DNA from: Lecanicillium sp. G3 | Lineage: Eukaryota > Ascomycota > Sordariomycetes > Hypocreales > Cordycipitaceae | NCBI GenBank assembly: GCA_037575805.1 | Contig: JAZHPD010000091.1 | Coordinates: 19,303 to 83,302 of the forward strand | Direction of reading: 5' to 3' | DNA length: 64,000 bases | Part shown: in pieces, positions 21,327 to 32,841 of the stretch | How the letters are laid out: each line of letters begins with the position of its first letter | How positions within the stretch are numbered: position 1 is the stretch's first letter | Program-made: the position numbers and the translations under genes | The notes under the pieces: generated by a model | The model's database searches: none | What the model was told of the DNA's origin: nothing | Seen by the model: the letters and a program-made list of their open reading frames with translations, nothing else

Positions 21327-23021
21327 ATGACGACTGCGACTCCCGAGAAGGCCAAACAGTCGCGCATCGCGTCCCCAGAGACCACAGAGGACGGATTCGT
21401 CCGTCTGCACATCACGCCGTTCGACGCCGACCTCCTCAAGATCGTCGTGCCCGCCAGCGCCCTGCCCAGCGCCCGCAACATTTCGTACCACACGCTCGAG
21501 ACTTTCCCAGAGAGGCGATACGGCTACATTGAGCTGCCCAAGATGGACGCCGACAAGATCAAGCGCAAGCTCAATGGCACCGTGCTGAAGGGCGGCAAGA
21601 TGCGCATTGAAAAGGCGAGGCCCGAGAAGCGCACCGAGCCTGATTCCGGAGACGACTCGGACGCTGCATCGAAGAAGCACAAGAACAAAAAAACGAAGTC
21701 AAAGAAGGACAAAGACGTCGTCGAACGACCGAAGAAGCGCAAGCGGGAGATGGGCGTCGTGGACGGCATCACCCTCGACGACCGCAAGGTCAAGCGCGGA
21801 TGGACCGAGCCCGTAGACTACAAAAATAAGAAGAAGAACAAGGACAGCGCAAAGGATCCCAAAAGCGACAAGGATCAGAAACGCAAACAGTCAAAATCGA
21901 AGTATATTGACAAGGAGGAGTGCTTGCTCAAGACACGGATGCCACCGAACGAGATGGGCAACCTACCCGAGCGAGTCTCTACCGAGAAAAAGAAGAAGAA
22001 GAAGGGAAACGAGAGACAAGTCACTGTGCATGAATTCGAAAAGACTACGAAATTCATGAACTTCCTTCGATCTCCTGCTTCAAAGACAGACGGCAAGCAG
22101 GCCACGGAATACATCGAAGGCAAGGGATGGGTTGACGAGGAGGGCAACGTGGTGGAAACCGTGAAGCAAAAGGAGAAGCCGAAGCCGGCCCCGAAGAAGG
22201 CAAAGAAGCAAAAGTCACCCGAGCCTGTGGAATTAGAGTCTGAGGATGACACCACAAGCGGCAGCGACACGTCAGAAGAGGAAACTTCGTCCGAGGAGGC
22301 AGATTCGGAGGATGAGGAGATGGAGGAGGCCAGGAAGCCGGAAACTAAGAAGCAAGTAGCAGCGCAAAAGCACGAGCGCTCAGATAGCGAAACTTCGGAA
22401 AGCCACAGCGACAGCTCTGACGACGAGGATTCTGACACGCCGACCCTGGAAAACGGCGAAGACCTACCTGAACCCAGCAGCGCCACCAAGCCTCTGTCAA
22501 TCGACATCCCACCGCCTCCCACCACGCCGAAAGCTGTGCACCCTCTGGAAGCGCTGTACAAGCGACCCAACGGAAACGCCGTAACGACACCGGCCGGGGA
22601 GAAGACCGGGTTCAGCTTCTTCGGCGGCGACGCCGAGGACGAGGAGGACGACGGCGCCGACAGCGGCATGCCCGCCGTGCCCATGACGCCCTATACCAAG
22701 CAGGACTTTGAATGGCGCAACGTCCGTAGCGCGGCTCCTACCCCAGACACTGTCCACCCTGCGCGCATGCGCAGCTTCTTCCCCTCGGCGGACGAGGATG
22801 CCGAGATGGCGGAGGTTGACGAGGAGGAGGAGGAGGCCTACGACGAGGACGGCGCTGACGAAGACGCGGCTGGTCCGGGGCAGCAGGCGACCAGCGACTT
22901 CCAGAAGTGGTTCTGGGAGAACCGGCGCGACCTCAACAGGTCGTGGATGACCAGGAGGAAGACGGCGGCGAAGGAGAAGCGGCACAGGGATAATAAGGCA
23001 CGTGCCTCGAAGGCGGCTTAA
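21327..23021 (+). CDS. RRM-containing basic/acidic nucleolar protein, NOL8/Nop8-like (tentative)
   Basis: Single exon, 564 aa. Residues about 22-97 look like an RNA-recognition motif: 'VRLHITPFDADLLKIVVPA', then 'RRYGYIELPKMDADKIKRKL' in the place of RNP1, and 'NGTVLKGGKMRIEKARP' at the end of the fold. The rest is Lys/Arg-rich blocks alternating with Asp/Glu/Ser-rich blocks, a style common in nucleolar ribosome-assembly factors. A conserved-looking motif precedes the C-terminus: 'FQKWFWENRRDLNRSWMTRR', followed by a basic tail. N-terminal RRM plus long charged tail matches NOL8/Nop8 of the large-subunit pathway, but no single motif settles this. It ends 122 bp from the convergent beta-lactamase-family gene. 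Confidence 0.75.
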   Translation: MTTATPEKAKQSRIASPETTEDGFVRLHITPFDADLLKIVVPASALPSARNISYHTLETFPERRYGYIELPKMDADKIKRKLNGTVLKGGKMRIEKARPEKRTEPDSGDDSDAASKKHKNKKTKSKKDKDVVERPKKRKREMGVVDGITLDDRKVKRGWTEPVDYKNKKKNKDSAKDPKSDKDQKRKQSKSKYIDKEECLLKTRMPPNEMGNLPERVSTEKKKKKKGNERQVTVHEFEKTTKFMNFLRSPASKTDGKQATEYIEGKGWVDEEGNVVETVKQKEKPKPAPKKAKKQKSPEPVELESEDDTTSGSDTSEEETSSEEADSEDEEMEEARKPETKKQVAAQKHERSDSETSESHSDSSDDEDSDTPTLENGEDLPEPSSATKPLSIDIPPPPTTPKAVHPLEALYKRPNGNAVTTPAGEKTGFSFFGGDAEDEEDDGADSGMPAVPMTPYTKQDFEWRNVRSAAPTPDTVHPARMRSFFPSADEDAEMAEVDEEEEEAYDEDGADEDAAGPGQQATSDFQKWFWENRRDLNRSWMTRRKTAAKEKRHRDNKARASKAA

Positions 23022-23143
23022 ATGGGCATGAGGAAATGTATATGATTTGACAGGCATTTTTACTCTTCATTTACCGTAGAACGATTTCATCAAAGCACAT
23101 GTTTCTGTTTTCGGCTATCAATATGCATACATGCCGTGCTTCG

Positions 23144-24915
23144 TCACTCTCTGGTGAAAACTACCCAACTTGGCTCTTTCCCAGGCACATCCGCGATCAT
23201 CTTCATATCAATGCTCTTGACTGCGCCGCTGACAGCCGTCTGCACCCGCACCGCGTACGCAGAGCTTGGTCTCGCATTCTCGAGAACCCCGTAGCTCCAG
23301 GCTATCCAGTTGTCCCCCGAGATATGCTGCAGCCGCAGCTGTACGGGAAACTCAAGCTCGCTGCGGTCGGCGACGAGAATCTCCCGCGATGGATCTTTAG
23401 GATCCGCCGCCAAGCATAAGTCGAGCAGGCCGTACCCAGCGTGGTGATACTTCCCGACGAGAGCGGAGGGCTCGTGCGTGGATGGCAGCGGTGGGCTGGG
23501 TCGATTGGGGAAGAGGATGTCGATGGCGTCGGCGACCTGGCGTTCTGCGTCTGCGATGGCCTTTTTCCAGCTAATCGTTCAGAAAACCTGTGTCAGTGGC
23601 ATATTAAGAAAGCGGGTGGTGTGGGGAAGACGACTGCGACTTACTATCCTGAAATATCAAAACGGTATGCCTCAGGAGTGCCGATACGATCTTCCAGCAG
23701 CTTTCGGGCAATAACATGGCGTACTTCGCTGATCTTGTTCATAAAGATGACGATACCATAGTCGAGATTAGGGAGCCACAGCACATTCGCACCCTGAGCA
23801 TCTGTTGTTCCGGTGTGCTGGTACAAGACTTGCCCGTGGATCGTCGTTCGCCACCAGGCGAGGCCGTACAGGCTGACATCGAAGCCTTGCGCCGGAAAGG
23901 CTCTGTCAATCATGCGCGGCTTCCGAATCTCCTCGTGCGCGGCCGCTGACAGCGGTGCCGTCTTGTGAATCAAGCAGTGCAACCACTTTGTATAGTCCTT
24001 CACAGTAGATAACTCCGTGCCCGCGCCGCTCACGCCGACCGAGTCCCATAGGGGATATTCACCGAATTTCTGTTCCTCACGGTTCCAATAATAGCCCCTG
24101 GCTACGTGGTGCTTTGACATGTCCACATCCCTGAGATTGAGAAATGTCGACGTCATGCCCAGAAGCTCCCAGAGCACTCTTCTCAGCGTTTTCCGCAAGG
24201 CTTCGCCCGTGAGCGTCTCAATGAAATGCGACAACATGGTGTACATGAAATTATTATACTCAAACGTTGTCCTCGGTTCATAGGTCACTGGGAAGTGTCG
24301 CAAGAGACGCGTGATGTCCCGGGACGTGGCTGGTGTGCCGTTGATGCTGCTGGGGTATGCATCGGAGTTGGTAGCTACACCGGTACGATGGCTGGCAGCA
24401 TCCTCAAGCGTCGTGTGAGCCGTGACGGACACATCGCCAAGTACAAAGTCGTCGCGGAGAACCGAGGAGACGGGCGTCTGCCAGCCACGGTCGAGGGCCG
24501 GGTAAGTGTTGTTGTCGATGATCTGGGCGAGAGTTGCCGCGACCTGCGCTTTAGTCGTGGAACCGACGTACCACAAGGTATCAGTTGTGGCCTGGGTATC
24601 AGGGAGCTGTGCAAATCCGTAGGCCTGAACAGTTTGATACTGTGAGATGCAGGTTCACTGCGGTTGGAATTGAAGATGACTCGCCTTGCTGTAGAAGTTG
24701 TGAGAGTCGACGACGCCAATGGCGAGGCCGGGGACTTTCCACTCATCGAGGAGCCCGCTTATGTAGGCGTCAAAGTCAGGGGTGAAAGGATCATGTTTAG
24801 AAGAGGACGAGGACTGGTGGTCCAAAGGTAGCTGGGCTCCTGGAGCCGCGGCGTGGCTGAGACGCGACAGCAGAGCAGCCGCAATCAGCGATGTACCTCT
24901 CATCGAGAATCGCAT
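23144..24915 (-). CDS. Secreted serine beta-lactamase-family (class C-like) protein
   Basis: Serine hydrolase of the beta-lactamase/penicillin-binding fold. Fungal members are mostly esterases, amidases or lactamases of unknown substrate, and antibiotic resistance is not implied. Exons are 24915-24685, 24639-23645 and 23570-23144, giving 550 aa. The N-terminal 23 residues (Arg, then Leu/Ala-rich, ending 'SHAAAP') look like a signal peptide. The catalytic S-x-x-K is 'GSTTKA' (Ser104, Lys107), the Y-x-N is 'FEYNNF' (Tyr205, Asn207), and the third box is 'YQHTGTTDAQG'. A C-terminal domain after 'NRPSPP' adds about 110 residues. The first intron is a GC-AG type; the second has two possible acceptors, of which GATTAG at 23571-23576 keeps the frame. 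It is divergent from the Zn2Cys6 gene at 26205. Confidence 0.9.
24640..24684 (-). other. 45-nt GC-AG intron
   Basis: Minus-strand exon 1 ends AGCAAG and the intron begins GCGAGT and ends CACAG. The join gives an uninterrupted frame through 'YQTVQAYGFAQLPDTQ' to the catalytic Ser. No GT donor nearby gives that join, so a rare GC donor is the simplest reading. Confidence 0.7.
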
Positions 24916-26204
24916 CGTCGCATGTACATCAACTAACAATTCTTTGTCTCTGCGGATGATACAACGGCATTGATTTGTTGTTGATGGCAAGTCTCAAGCT
25001 TCGTGCTAGCAGCGTTGGCGAGGCTGTCTAAACCCCGCAGCGTGCAGGAGCTGCACAATGACGCGCGGGCTTGGTAGCATTCTGCAACGGATACAATCAC
25101 TCAATTACACAATGTATTTGGAGGACTTTTGCAGTTAATACTATATTCGAGAGAAGTTACACTTTTTTTTTCCTAGGCATGATGGATCAGAGACCATCAG
25201 TTTGCGGCGGCGACTGACGCAGGCAGGGCTTATACGTGGATGTGCACTTCAGTTACGAAGCAATTGCGCAGCCTGTGGACGTATACACGCATTGCAGCCA
25301 AACCCGGTCTGTTACCTTTCTCATTTATGCAATTATAACATAATCCAAGAATAAAAAAAGGAGGGAGGGGGGGAGAAAGCAAGCCAACCAGAGTCATTTG
25401 GAACTGAACGTTGCGACGCGACCTTATATATCTCCATGCTACCAAAGACGGGCCTCCTCACCCATGCTCACTTCAATGTCTTAAATAACAGCAAGATGAG
25501 CTACTCAATCCAGGTTTAGGTGTTCAAATTGTGACATTGGTCATCTGCATTCTGCGCTTAAAACAAGGCTACCGCTCATTGCCCGCCGCCACGCTAGTTA
25601 TGCAATTGGACGGCGAGATGCTTAATTCCAGAACCTGCGACCTCCGAAGCCTTTCCGGTTCCAGGGCTATTATGTCTCCCGTTGCATCGCTCGAGCTTTT
25701 AATTACCTGTTTCGTCCCACGCCGAAGCCCAAGCAGTCATCCACGCGCACATTCAGCCTTGCCCTGCCTTGTGTGCGTGTGCTAGCGCGAGCCTGGTCGG
25801 CATCGTGGGCCTCGCAGAACAGGGCGCGTTGTCGATCATCGCTTCAGTGGCCGGTATCTGGTCGTGGGATTAGTACAATTTGACGAGGCTGCATGGCCAA
25901 GTTTATCCGACGCAGTCACCTTACCTGTATATTCGAACAGAGGCAGAATGTTCCGGTCAGAGCTGGGCCTTGCAGCCTGCCGCTCAAAGGACTGAGATGG
26001 CCAGCGTCGCATCGGCCAACTCAGCTGGACCCAGAGAGCCTCCGCGGATGGACAATATGACGAAGCGGCCCCCAGTCTTCAAACGGTTACATCTGAGATT
26101 CGAGAATTCCTATTTCTTCTTCTTCCATTGCTACTCGCATACATGTCTCACAGCGCAGAAGAATTCACAGCAACAAACTTGAACGTCCTCTGTTCGTCAG
26201 TGCA
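24916..26204. promoter_or_regulatory. Divergent promoter region, beta-lactamase-family gene / Zn2Cys6 gene
   Basis: 1289 bp between two start codons, with no supported gene. A purine-rich run (aaaaaaaggagggagggggg) is near 25353-25372. Confidence 0.45.
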
Positions 26205-28064
26205 ATGACTGCAGCGCAGCTGGCAAGCCCACAGAATATAGCCTCAGGGGAGGGGGAGGGGCAGGGGTCTTCGGCAGTCGACAAGCCACGGGTGAAGAAA
26301 TGGGCGCCGAAAAGTAGGAGTGGCTGCTTGACGTGTCGGTAAGTTTATTCATCTCTACATTCCCCTGGCAATCACCCGAGAGATCCAGAGAAGAAAAAAA
26401 AAACGTCGAAGCACTTGAAGCTGGGCTAACCGGCGTGGTACTCCGGTATCGCATCTACAGCGCACGCAGGATCAAGTGCGATGAGGCAAGGCCCGATTGT
26501 AAGAAGTGCACCACAAGTGGCCGTCCATGCCAGTACCAGGACAAATTCGTCAATGCGGCCACGGAACCCAGGCGTCGCGCGCAGGTTGCCATTGCACCGC
26601 GTCCAGTGCCTCTCGCGAGACTCGCAGCGCAGGCTGGGAGCCAGAGTCCGAGTCCGGCTGAGCTGCAGCATGCGCGCCGCAAGGAGATTTCAGTCGAGTT
26701 CGGCATCGAGCCGTTTGACTGGGACTTTATTGAATGCGTGAGATACTGTACGTTCCAGAAGCCAATGGCTGCAGCAGACCTCTCCCGGACAAGACTGACC
26801 GTGCGTGGTAGATATGGAGATCATGGAGCCCGAAGCGTACTTTGGAGTGGACAAGGACCGCAGTCGGCGAGTTAGAGCTTTCGGGAACATCAACCGGCCG
26901 CGCTTCATCATTCATACCGTCGGCGAGTACATCAACCGGATATCAAAAGCCCAGGGCACCATGCCGCACCCGACGGCGGTGGTGGCCACACGCAAGCTGT
27001 GGCATAAGTTTCAGCGCTATGCTGTCGAGGTGCTACAGGACGTCAACGCCGAGATTTCGAAGAATGACGCCAGTCCCAAAGGCAACTGGACAGTGCTGAC
27101 CCGGATATTTTCCCTGCTCAATGCTGAGGTGAGTATCGTGGTCTGGAAACGAACTGTTTTGATGATGGCTGACCTTGTTGTTCAGTTGTATACGCTCGGG
27201 AGCTCGTGGCGTGCGCACATGATTGGATTTCTTACCTTTGTACGGCAGCGATGGTCTTTTCGAGCAGCTGTGGAAGCAAAATTGGCCGTGACGAGCACCA
27301 TGTGGGTGGCAATGTAAGTCGTGTACTTCCAATGAATCCGCCTTGATGGTCCAACTCAGTTTACTGGCATGGCTAATCGCTCGTGCTCCAGCAATACCAT
27401 CCTTGTAAACACCACCAGCCCCTCCCATGACCAGATCATGGTGATCTACGAATTCGCCCTCGACGAGATCGAGTTTCTCTACACGCAGCAGATCTACGGC
27501 GAGCTGCCCTGCCCGTCGCAGCTCTTCCTCGACATGCACCGCATCAGCGGGCTCCGCGCGCGCCTCGCGGCCGGCGAGTCCCCCGCCAAGATCCGGCATC
27601 TCACGCAGGCCGTCTTGGACGACGTCGAGTCCTTCGAGGCCGACAGCTGGACGGAGCCGTACGTCGTGCCCGACCGCCCCGAGCTCCCCGTGCTCGCGCG
27701 CGCGTACCAGGCCGCCGTCCGGCTCTACGCCGTCATGACGCTGCCGGAGTGCGTGTCGCCGGCCACGGGGGCGGCGTACAGCAAGGCGGACGTGAGGGAC
27801 GAGCTGATGGGGCACATACGCGAGGCGGTGCCGCTTCTGGGGTCGAAGCTCGCGCTGCACTGGACGCTGCCGGTCGTGGGGGTGGCGCTGGCGGACGGGC
27901 CGGTAAGGGACCGGGAGTATGTGGAGTACATCCTCATGGGGCTGAAGCACCCGATGGACTTTTACTTTCCGTTTCACGTACGGGACACGCTGCGTGCGTT
28001 CTGGGCGACGGGGTCGACTGCTTGGGATGACTGCTGGACGGAGCCGTTTCCGCCGCTGTGCTAA
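26205..28064 (+). CDS. Zn2Cys6 fungal transcription factor
   Basis: Predicted nuclear regulator of 512 aa. Exons are 26205-26338, 26461-26747, 26812-27128, 27186-27313 and 27392-28064, with matching phases. The zinc cluster is split by intron 1. Using the acceptor at 26460 it reads C-LT-C-RARRIK-C-DEARPD-C-KK-C-TTSGRP-C, a correct C-x2-C-x6-C-x6-C-x2-C-x6-C cluster. The acceptor 9 nt downstream would delete three residues and break the x6 spacing. The long C-terminal half is helical and resembles the Fungal_trans_2 (PF11951) group, with 'LFLDMHRISGLRARLAAGES' and, at the end, 'LALHWTLPVVGVALAD' and 'FHVRDTLRAFWATGSTAWDD'. Exon 5 is markedly GC-rich. It is divergent from the beta-lactamase-family gene, a possible target by position only. 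It ends 115 bp from the convergent BUD22 stop. Confidence 0.92.
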
Positions 28065-28179
28065 AGAAGTCGGCAAAAGATTCATAATGTACATCATGAT
28101 TGATATAGAAATAGAATAATATGCTAATATGCTAAGACCGTCCCTGTGAAAAACGCCATGGTAACTACCTTTTCCCATC

Positions 28180-29673
28180 TTAATCGAAAACAACCTTTGA
28201 TCCCGCAAAATTCACCGGCTTCTGCGCAGCCTTCTTCTTCGCCTCCCACGACGGATGCAGCTTTCCCTCGTCGTCGCGCTTCGTCGGCGGCGGCGGCCGT
28301 CTCGCCTCCTGGTATGACCCGCCTCCGCCACCGCTCCTGCTAGAGAATGGGTTCTTGACGCCCTTCTTCCATGGCGTACGTCTGTCGTCGCCGTCCACAG
28401 CACCGCGCTTCATGTCCCATCCGGAATCACGGCCGCGGTTCTTCTTGGCCTCGTCCTTCAAGTGCTTGGCGTTGTGGCCGTACTTCTGCTCCCAGATGGC
28501 GCGGCGGGCGCGCTGGCCGCGGCGCTTCTTGGGCGGCGCGACGTCGACGTCCGACGCCGACTCGGAGCCGGAGACGTAGCCGCCCATGAGGGAGGGCAGG
28601 AAGGTCGAGTCCGTGGGGCGGCCCGCGGCGGCGGCGGTCTTGGAGCGCTTTCTTTGCGGCTCGGGGGAGGGCGAGAGGGAGACGTCGCTTCTTGACGATT
28701 TTAGGACTTTGCCGGTGTTGGGTTCGATTTCGCCGCTTCCTTCGCCTTCTTGGTCGGTGTTCCACCGATCGGCTTTGCTCTCGGGCTCGAGCTCAGGCTC
28801 GGAGTCGCCACCGGAGATGGAAATGTCGTCGAGGTTGACGGTCTCCTTGCCGCGGTACTTTTCCCACAGGCGCGCCTGCTCCTCGTCCTCGTCCTCGTCG
28901 GAGGAGCTGCCCAGCAGGCCGTCCATCTCGTCAAAGTCCTTCTCGCGCGCGACTTCGGCATCACTGTCCAGGTCCTCTGCCGGCTCGTCGCCCTCTTCGT
29001 CGTCGCCGCTGAAACCCTCGAAATCAGTTTCCTCGTCGTCGCTCACGGGCGGCTTGGCCTTGTTCTTGCCCTTCGTGGTCTCTGCGGGTATGGGCTCGGG
29101 AGCCGGCACCTCGTTCTCGGCCTTGGTGTCCTCAGTCTTGCCCTTCCTCTCGCGCTTGCCCTTCTTGCCCTTTTCCGGGACGGGGATGCCGAGTGCCTCG
29201 CAAACAAAGGCGATGGCCTTGTCCACGGCTTTTTTCACGCCGTCGCGGTTGTAGAGGCCGCTGGTGACGTTGTGCAGCACGACTCGCTCGTCTTCGGTGA
29301 GGTCTGGCTTCGCGATGCCCTTTTTCAGCTGCTCGGGGAGGTTTTCGTGGCTGGCGATGGACTTGATCTTGAGGAGCGAGGAGTACAGGTGCGCGCGCGC
29401 GGTCTGGTGGAGGTCGAGTGACTAGAGCAAATGAGTTAGCAACAGCCGTGAATGCGCATCGGTGCCCTGATATTCCGTTACCTTGAGAACAACGATTTCT
29501 CGCTCCAGCTTCTCCTTCTTCTCGGGCGTGATGCCGACCTCGCGCTGCCTCTTGCTCATGCGCTGACGTTCATAGCCCTTGGCCTCCTTGAGCGCACGCG
29601 AGATGTCCTCTTGGAACTTTTCCAGGTGGCGGACGGACAGCGAGTCGGCGCCTCTCTTTCGCTTGGGCGGCAT
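28180..29673 (-). CDS. BUD22: BUD22-family ribosome biogenesis protein
   Basis: BUD22/SRFBP1 family, a nucleolar factor for 40S subunit maturation. Exons are 29673-29482 and 29421-28180, with a 60-nt intron (GTAACG...CTCTAG), giving 477 aa. The N-terminal region has basic heptad-like helices ('HLEKFQEDISRALKEAKGYE', 'RQRMSKRQREVGITPEKKEK'). The BUD22 domain continues in exon 2 with 'LDLHQTARAHLYSSLLKIKS' and 'LHNVTSGLYNRDGVKKAVDK'. The middle is acidic and Lys-rich. The family's C-terminal signature is clear: 'NRGRDSGWDMKRG', then 'LHPSWEAKKKA' and 'VNFAGSKVVFD'. The ATG at 29673 starts a typical 'MPPKRKRG' N-terminus. Confidence 0.93.
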
Positions 29674-32600
29674 TGTGTCGATGTACTGCGCTTACTACGT
29701 CGGGAGACTGCAGTAGTTGGAGCTCTACGAGGTAGGCGCAAGTTCTTTTTCCGTGGCCTTTGGTGGTGAAGCTTATCGCAAAAAATCGATTCGCGATAAG
29801 AACTTTTTTTTTTTTGGCCTGTACTTTTTTTGCGGGGGGTGAGGGACCAGCGGTGCTGTGGAGCTTAAGCGCTGTAAATGCATGGTGAGTGTGTATATGT
29901 CGATGTCTACGGAAGTACATCTGCCATGTATGTATTTACTAGCAAAGTGACCGGCGGCGTCGATGCTGGCATCGATAGAATCTCTCATGCCGAAATTTGA
30001 ATCTTATGATTTTCTTATGAATTGTCCAAGATTGTTGGGTAGGGAGACTGGGTTGCAGCCAGCAAACTTGAATCATTATGTGTCATCTTTAGTCGGACTG
30101 TAAATTTCGATAATAAGGTAATAGAAACGCAGAAGAAGAATAAATTGAATATAAACAGCCTGGCCTATTTCCGCCGTTGAAGATTTACGTCACTGGGGTT
30201 GGGCTGTTGGGTAATGGTATCAGAGGCCGTGAGCGGCTTATGGCGTGAATAGCCGCGACTCGCCGTGCGCCGTAGTCGGAGGTGCATCCTTATCGAGAAA
30301 AAAGTAGGATTTCTGCTGAGATTACGGCAGATTCCTAGCAGCACCATGCCTGAGATTACGAGATGGAAAGGAAGCTGGGACCTCTCCTTGTGGCCCTGTA
30401 CAATATAGGGACTTGCAGTTCGGCAGAGCTGCTTCCCTTGCTTGGCTTGTGTTTGGGCTGGTTGGAATTCGGTAAACAGTCCGAGAATAGCCCGTAAAGC
30501 GAATAGAGAAACATGGACAGCCGGAACATGTCGGATTGACGGAGACGGAGAGATGAACGCAAGACCACCCTCAATCAGTTAAACAACACGAGGTACAGCT
30601 TGCACAGCGCTAAACACCAGCGCAGCGCATGTCGCAGCGGCCACCCAGCGCTGGGCCACCAGCCTGGGCGTGGCAGCCAGCCAGGCTAAGCCTAGAGCGG
30701 TCCAGTGGAGATTAAGCGTAGCGAGACCCCGCACGCCTGGGTGGGAGGCCAGGGCCTATCGGTACTTGTGCTTGATGGGGGGGTTCTGTCTGCCTGTAAT
30801 GGCTGATGGGCAGTTTTGTAATTGCATGCTGTAATCCGATTCATTTTGTTAATTCATGTTGAAAAGGAAACGAACTGTATGCAATATCCGGTATCGCTTA
30901 CAAGGCAAAATATGTTTGCTACGATGACGGAGCCTGTAGGTAGAGCTGCATGTATACGTAGGTGCTGCAGGATCCTGTGTAATTCATCTGCCTCGATATC
31001 GCTCCGACGTACCACACAAGTACCTCTAGTCTAACTATAATGCAGCTCAGGCCACGAGCTGCTACTAGTATCTTGTCTGTCTGCCTGCTTGCTCTGTCAA
31101 TCACGTCGCCGTAATTTCAAAACAGCGGTCGCGTGTGCTTGTTGCCGTCGGCACCGAACCTCCGTCTTCCGTTGGTGCTGTATGCACTCTTGTATCCGTC
31201 AGTACAAGCTACCTCGCCGCAACAGCCCAGTAGCAGCAGGTATCGTCAACGACGCTCAAGGCATGGGCAAAACCCGCCGCGACATCGCGACACTTGGTGC
31301 CATCTCGACCGTTCCTGATCATCCCGAATAGTCATGCTTCCCATGCACATCACCGGCCGCCTGCGATGATGGAGGCGCCCGTCGAGGGCATCGGCACCCT
31401 CCTGTGTGGACGCGAATGCAGGATGAGGCAAAGCCTGGAAGCAAAAAGAGATGGTGTGCTGAGCATCCCGTCCTGTTGCTTCCTTTGTCTCGCCCATCCA
31501 TGCCATAGGCCATTAACCCCGCAGTCTCAAAACGGGCTTGGGCTCGGGGCTGCAAGCCTGGAACCAGCATTGGCTTTCACGCCAGGCGTCATGGCTGCCA
31601 CCCTCCTCTCTGTCTGGCCTCGACGCACTGCAAATTCGTGCCAGCTAGAACAGAGTTATTGGTAGGGATCCCATCGTCCCCCGCGCCACCGGTAATCCGT
31701 GCCAGGTGACTGGTTGGCTGAAATGGATGGCTCGCCTGCACATCAACCCAAACGGCCCTGATGGCGCCCGCTAGCCTCTGTCGTCACGACTCGGCCTGCC
31801 CTCCCTCTATCGACCTGTGTGTAGGCATGTATCCCCCATGTACTCTCTACTTTTGTTTCCCAAAATGAGGGGTTCGGGATGCTCAAGCTCGCGGCGGTTC
31901 GGCATCAGCATGCTCTCTTCTCCAAATGCGTGGCTCTTCAACTGCCCAGCCCGCGCCTGCTTTCTCCTCATCTACCCCCCCTCCTCCTCCTGGCCCTCCT
32001 CTTCGTGATTTCCAACTCTGCCATCTACATGCCGTATTTCTTTTCTTCTTAATTCGCATCGTCCTTTACTGCGAGTGCGCGTCGAATTCCTCAGACCGGT
32101 TCTTCATTGCGACTGTCCCCCGCAACCCTGACGCTTTAGAGTTTCGCACTTATACGCCTGACAGACTGACTACCCTTGCTTTCGGTGACGACACGCCCAA
32201 AACAATCGAAAATAGAAAAAAAGAAAATTGTTCCGACCGGGGTGTTTTAGTCGGGCCAATCTTAGGAAAAAAATCCAAATCCTACTTTCCACTTATACAA
32301 GGTATGTAAAACACATTACACATCAGAATGCCTCGCCCGCTTCCTCAACACGTCCCCGTTACACCCTCCGACTTGGCAGTCTTTTATCCTTGGGCCTTGC
32401 GGGCCCGCGATAACGAACCCGTTACTCACTTGCCAATAGAGATCCGTTCCGAGACCGCTATCTGCCCAATCGTGTCGGTCATTCTGTGAGGTAAGCCTTA
32501 TCCCATCACATCCTGGTCGCCCGTTATTCCCTGCTCCGATGCCCGCCGTAGAGCGGATCCCATCACCAACCCGCATTACACATTGGAGCCGCATCGTCAA

Positions 32601-32841
32601 CGTGCCCCTCGACTATGGGTCTTGATTCTTTGTCTATACCCGCAATCCATATTTCGCGCGTCTGGCGGCCAGACGCGGCTTGTCTGGATCATGGGCAAGA
32701 ATGACGCAAAGTTGTCGTACCGTCAATGCTTAATATACCCTGGTCCATCCGATCTTCTCATATTTCTACGCTCACTTCTCATTGATTTCACTTTTTCATA
32801 CTTGATTTTTATAAAATTTCTGAGTACTTACAAAACTCGTC
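29674..32841. other. 3.2-kb intergenic region, BUD22 / oxoglutarate carrier (divergent)
   Basis: No gene can be supported. The left part has a T-rich run near 29804-29815. A GC-rich stretch with repeated CAGCG/GGCCA words is at 30600-30760. The right 1.0 kb is pyrimidine-rich and probably the promoter and 5' leader of the carrier, perhaps with a leader intron, which I cannot prove. Confidence 0.5.

Noticed and set aside
27033..28208. 391-codon minus-strand frame opposite the second Zn2Cys6 gene
   Set aside because: Arg-rich shadow in GC-rich coding DNA; the plus-strand frame has the zinc cluster and spliced phases.
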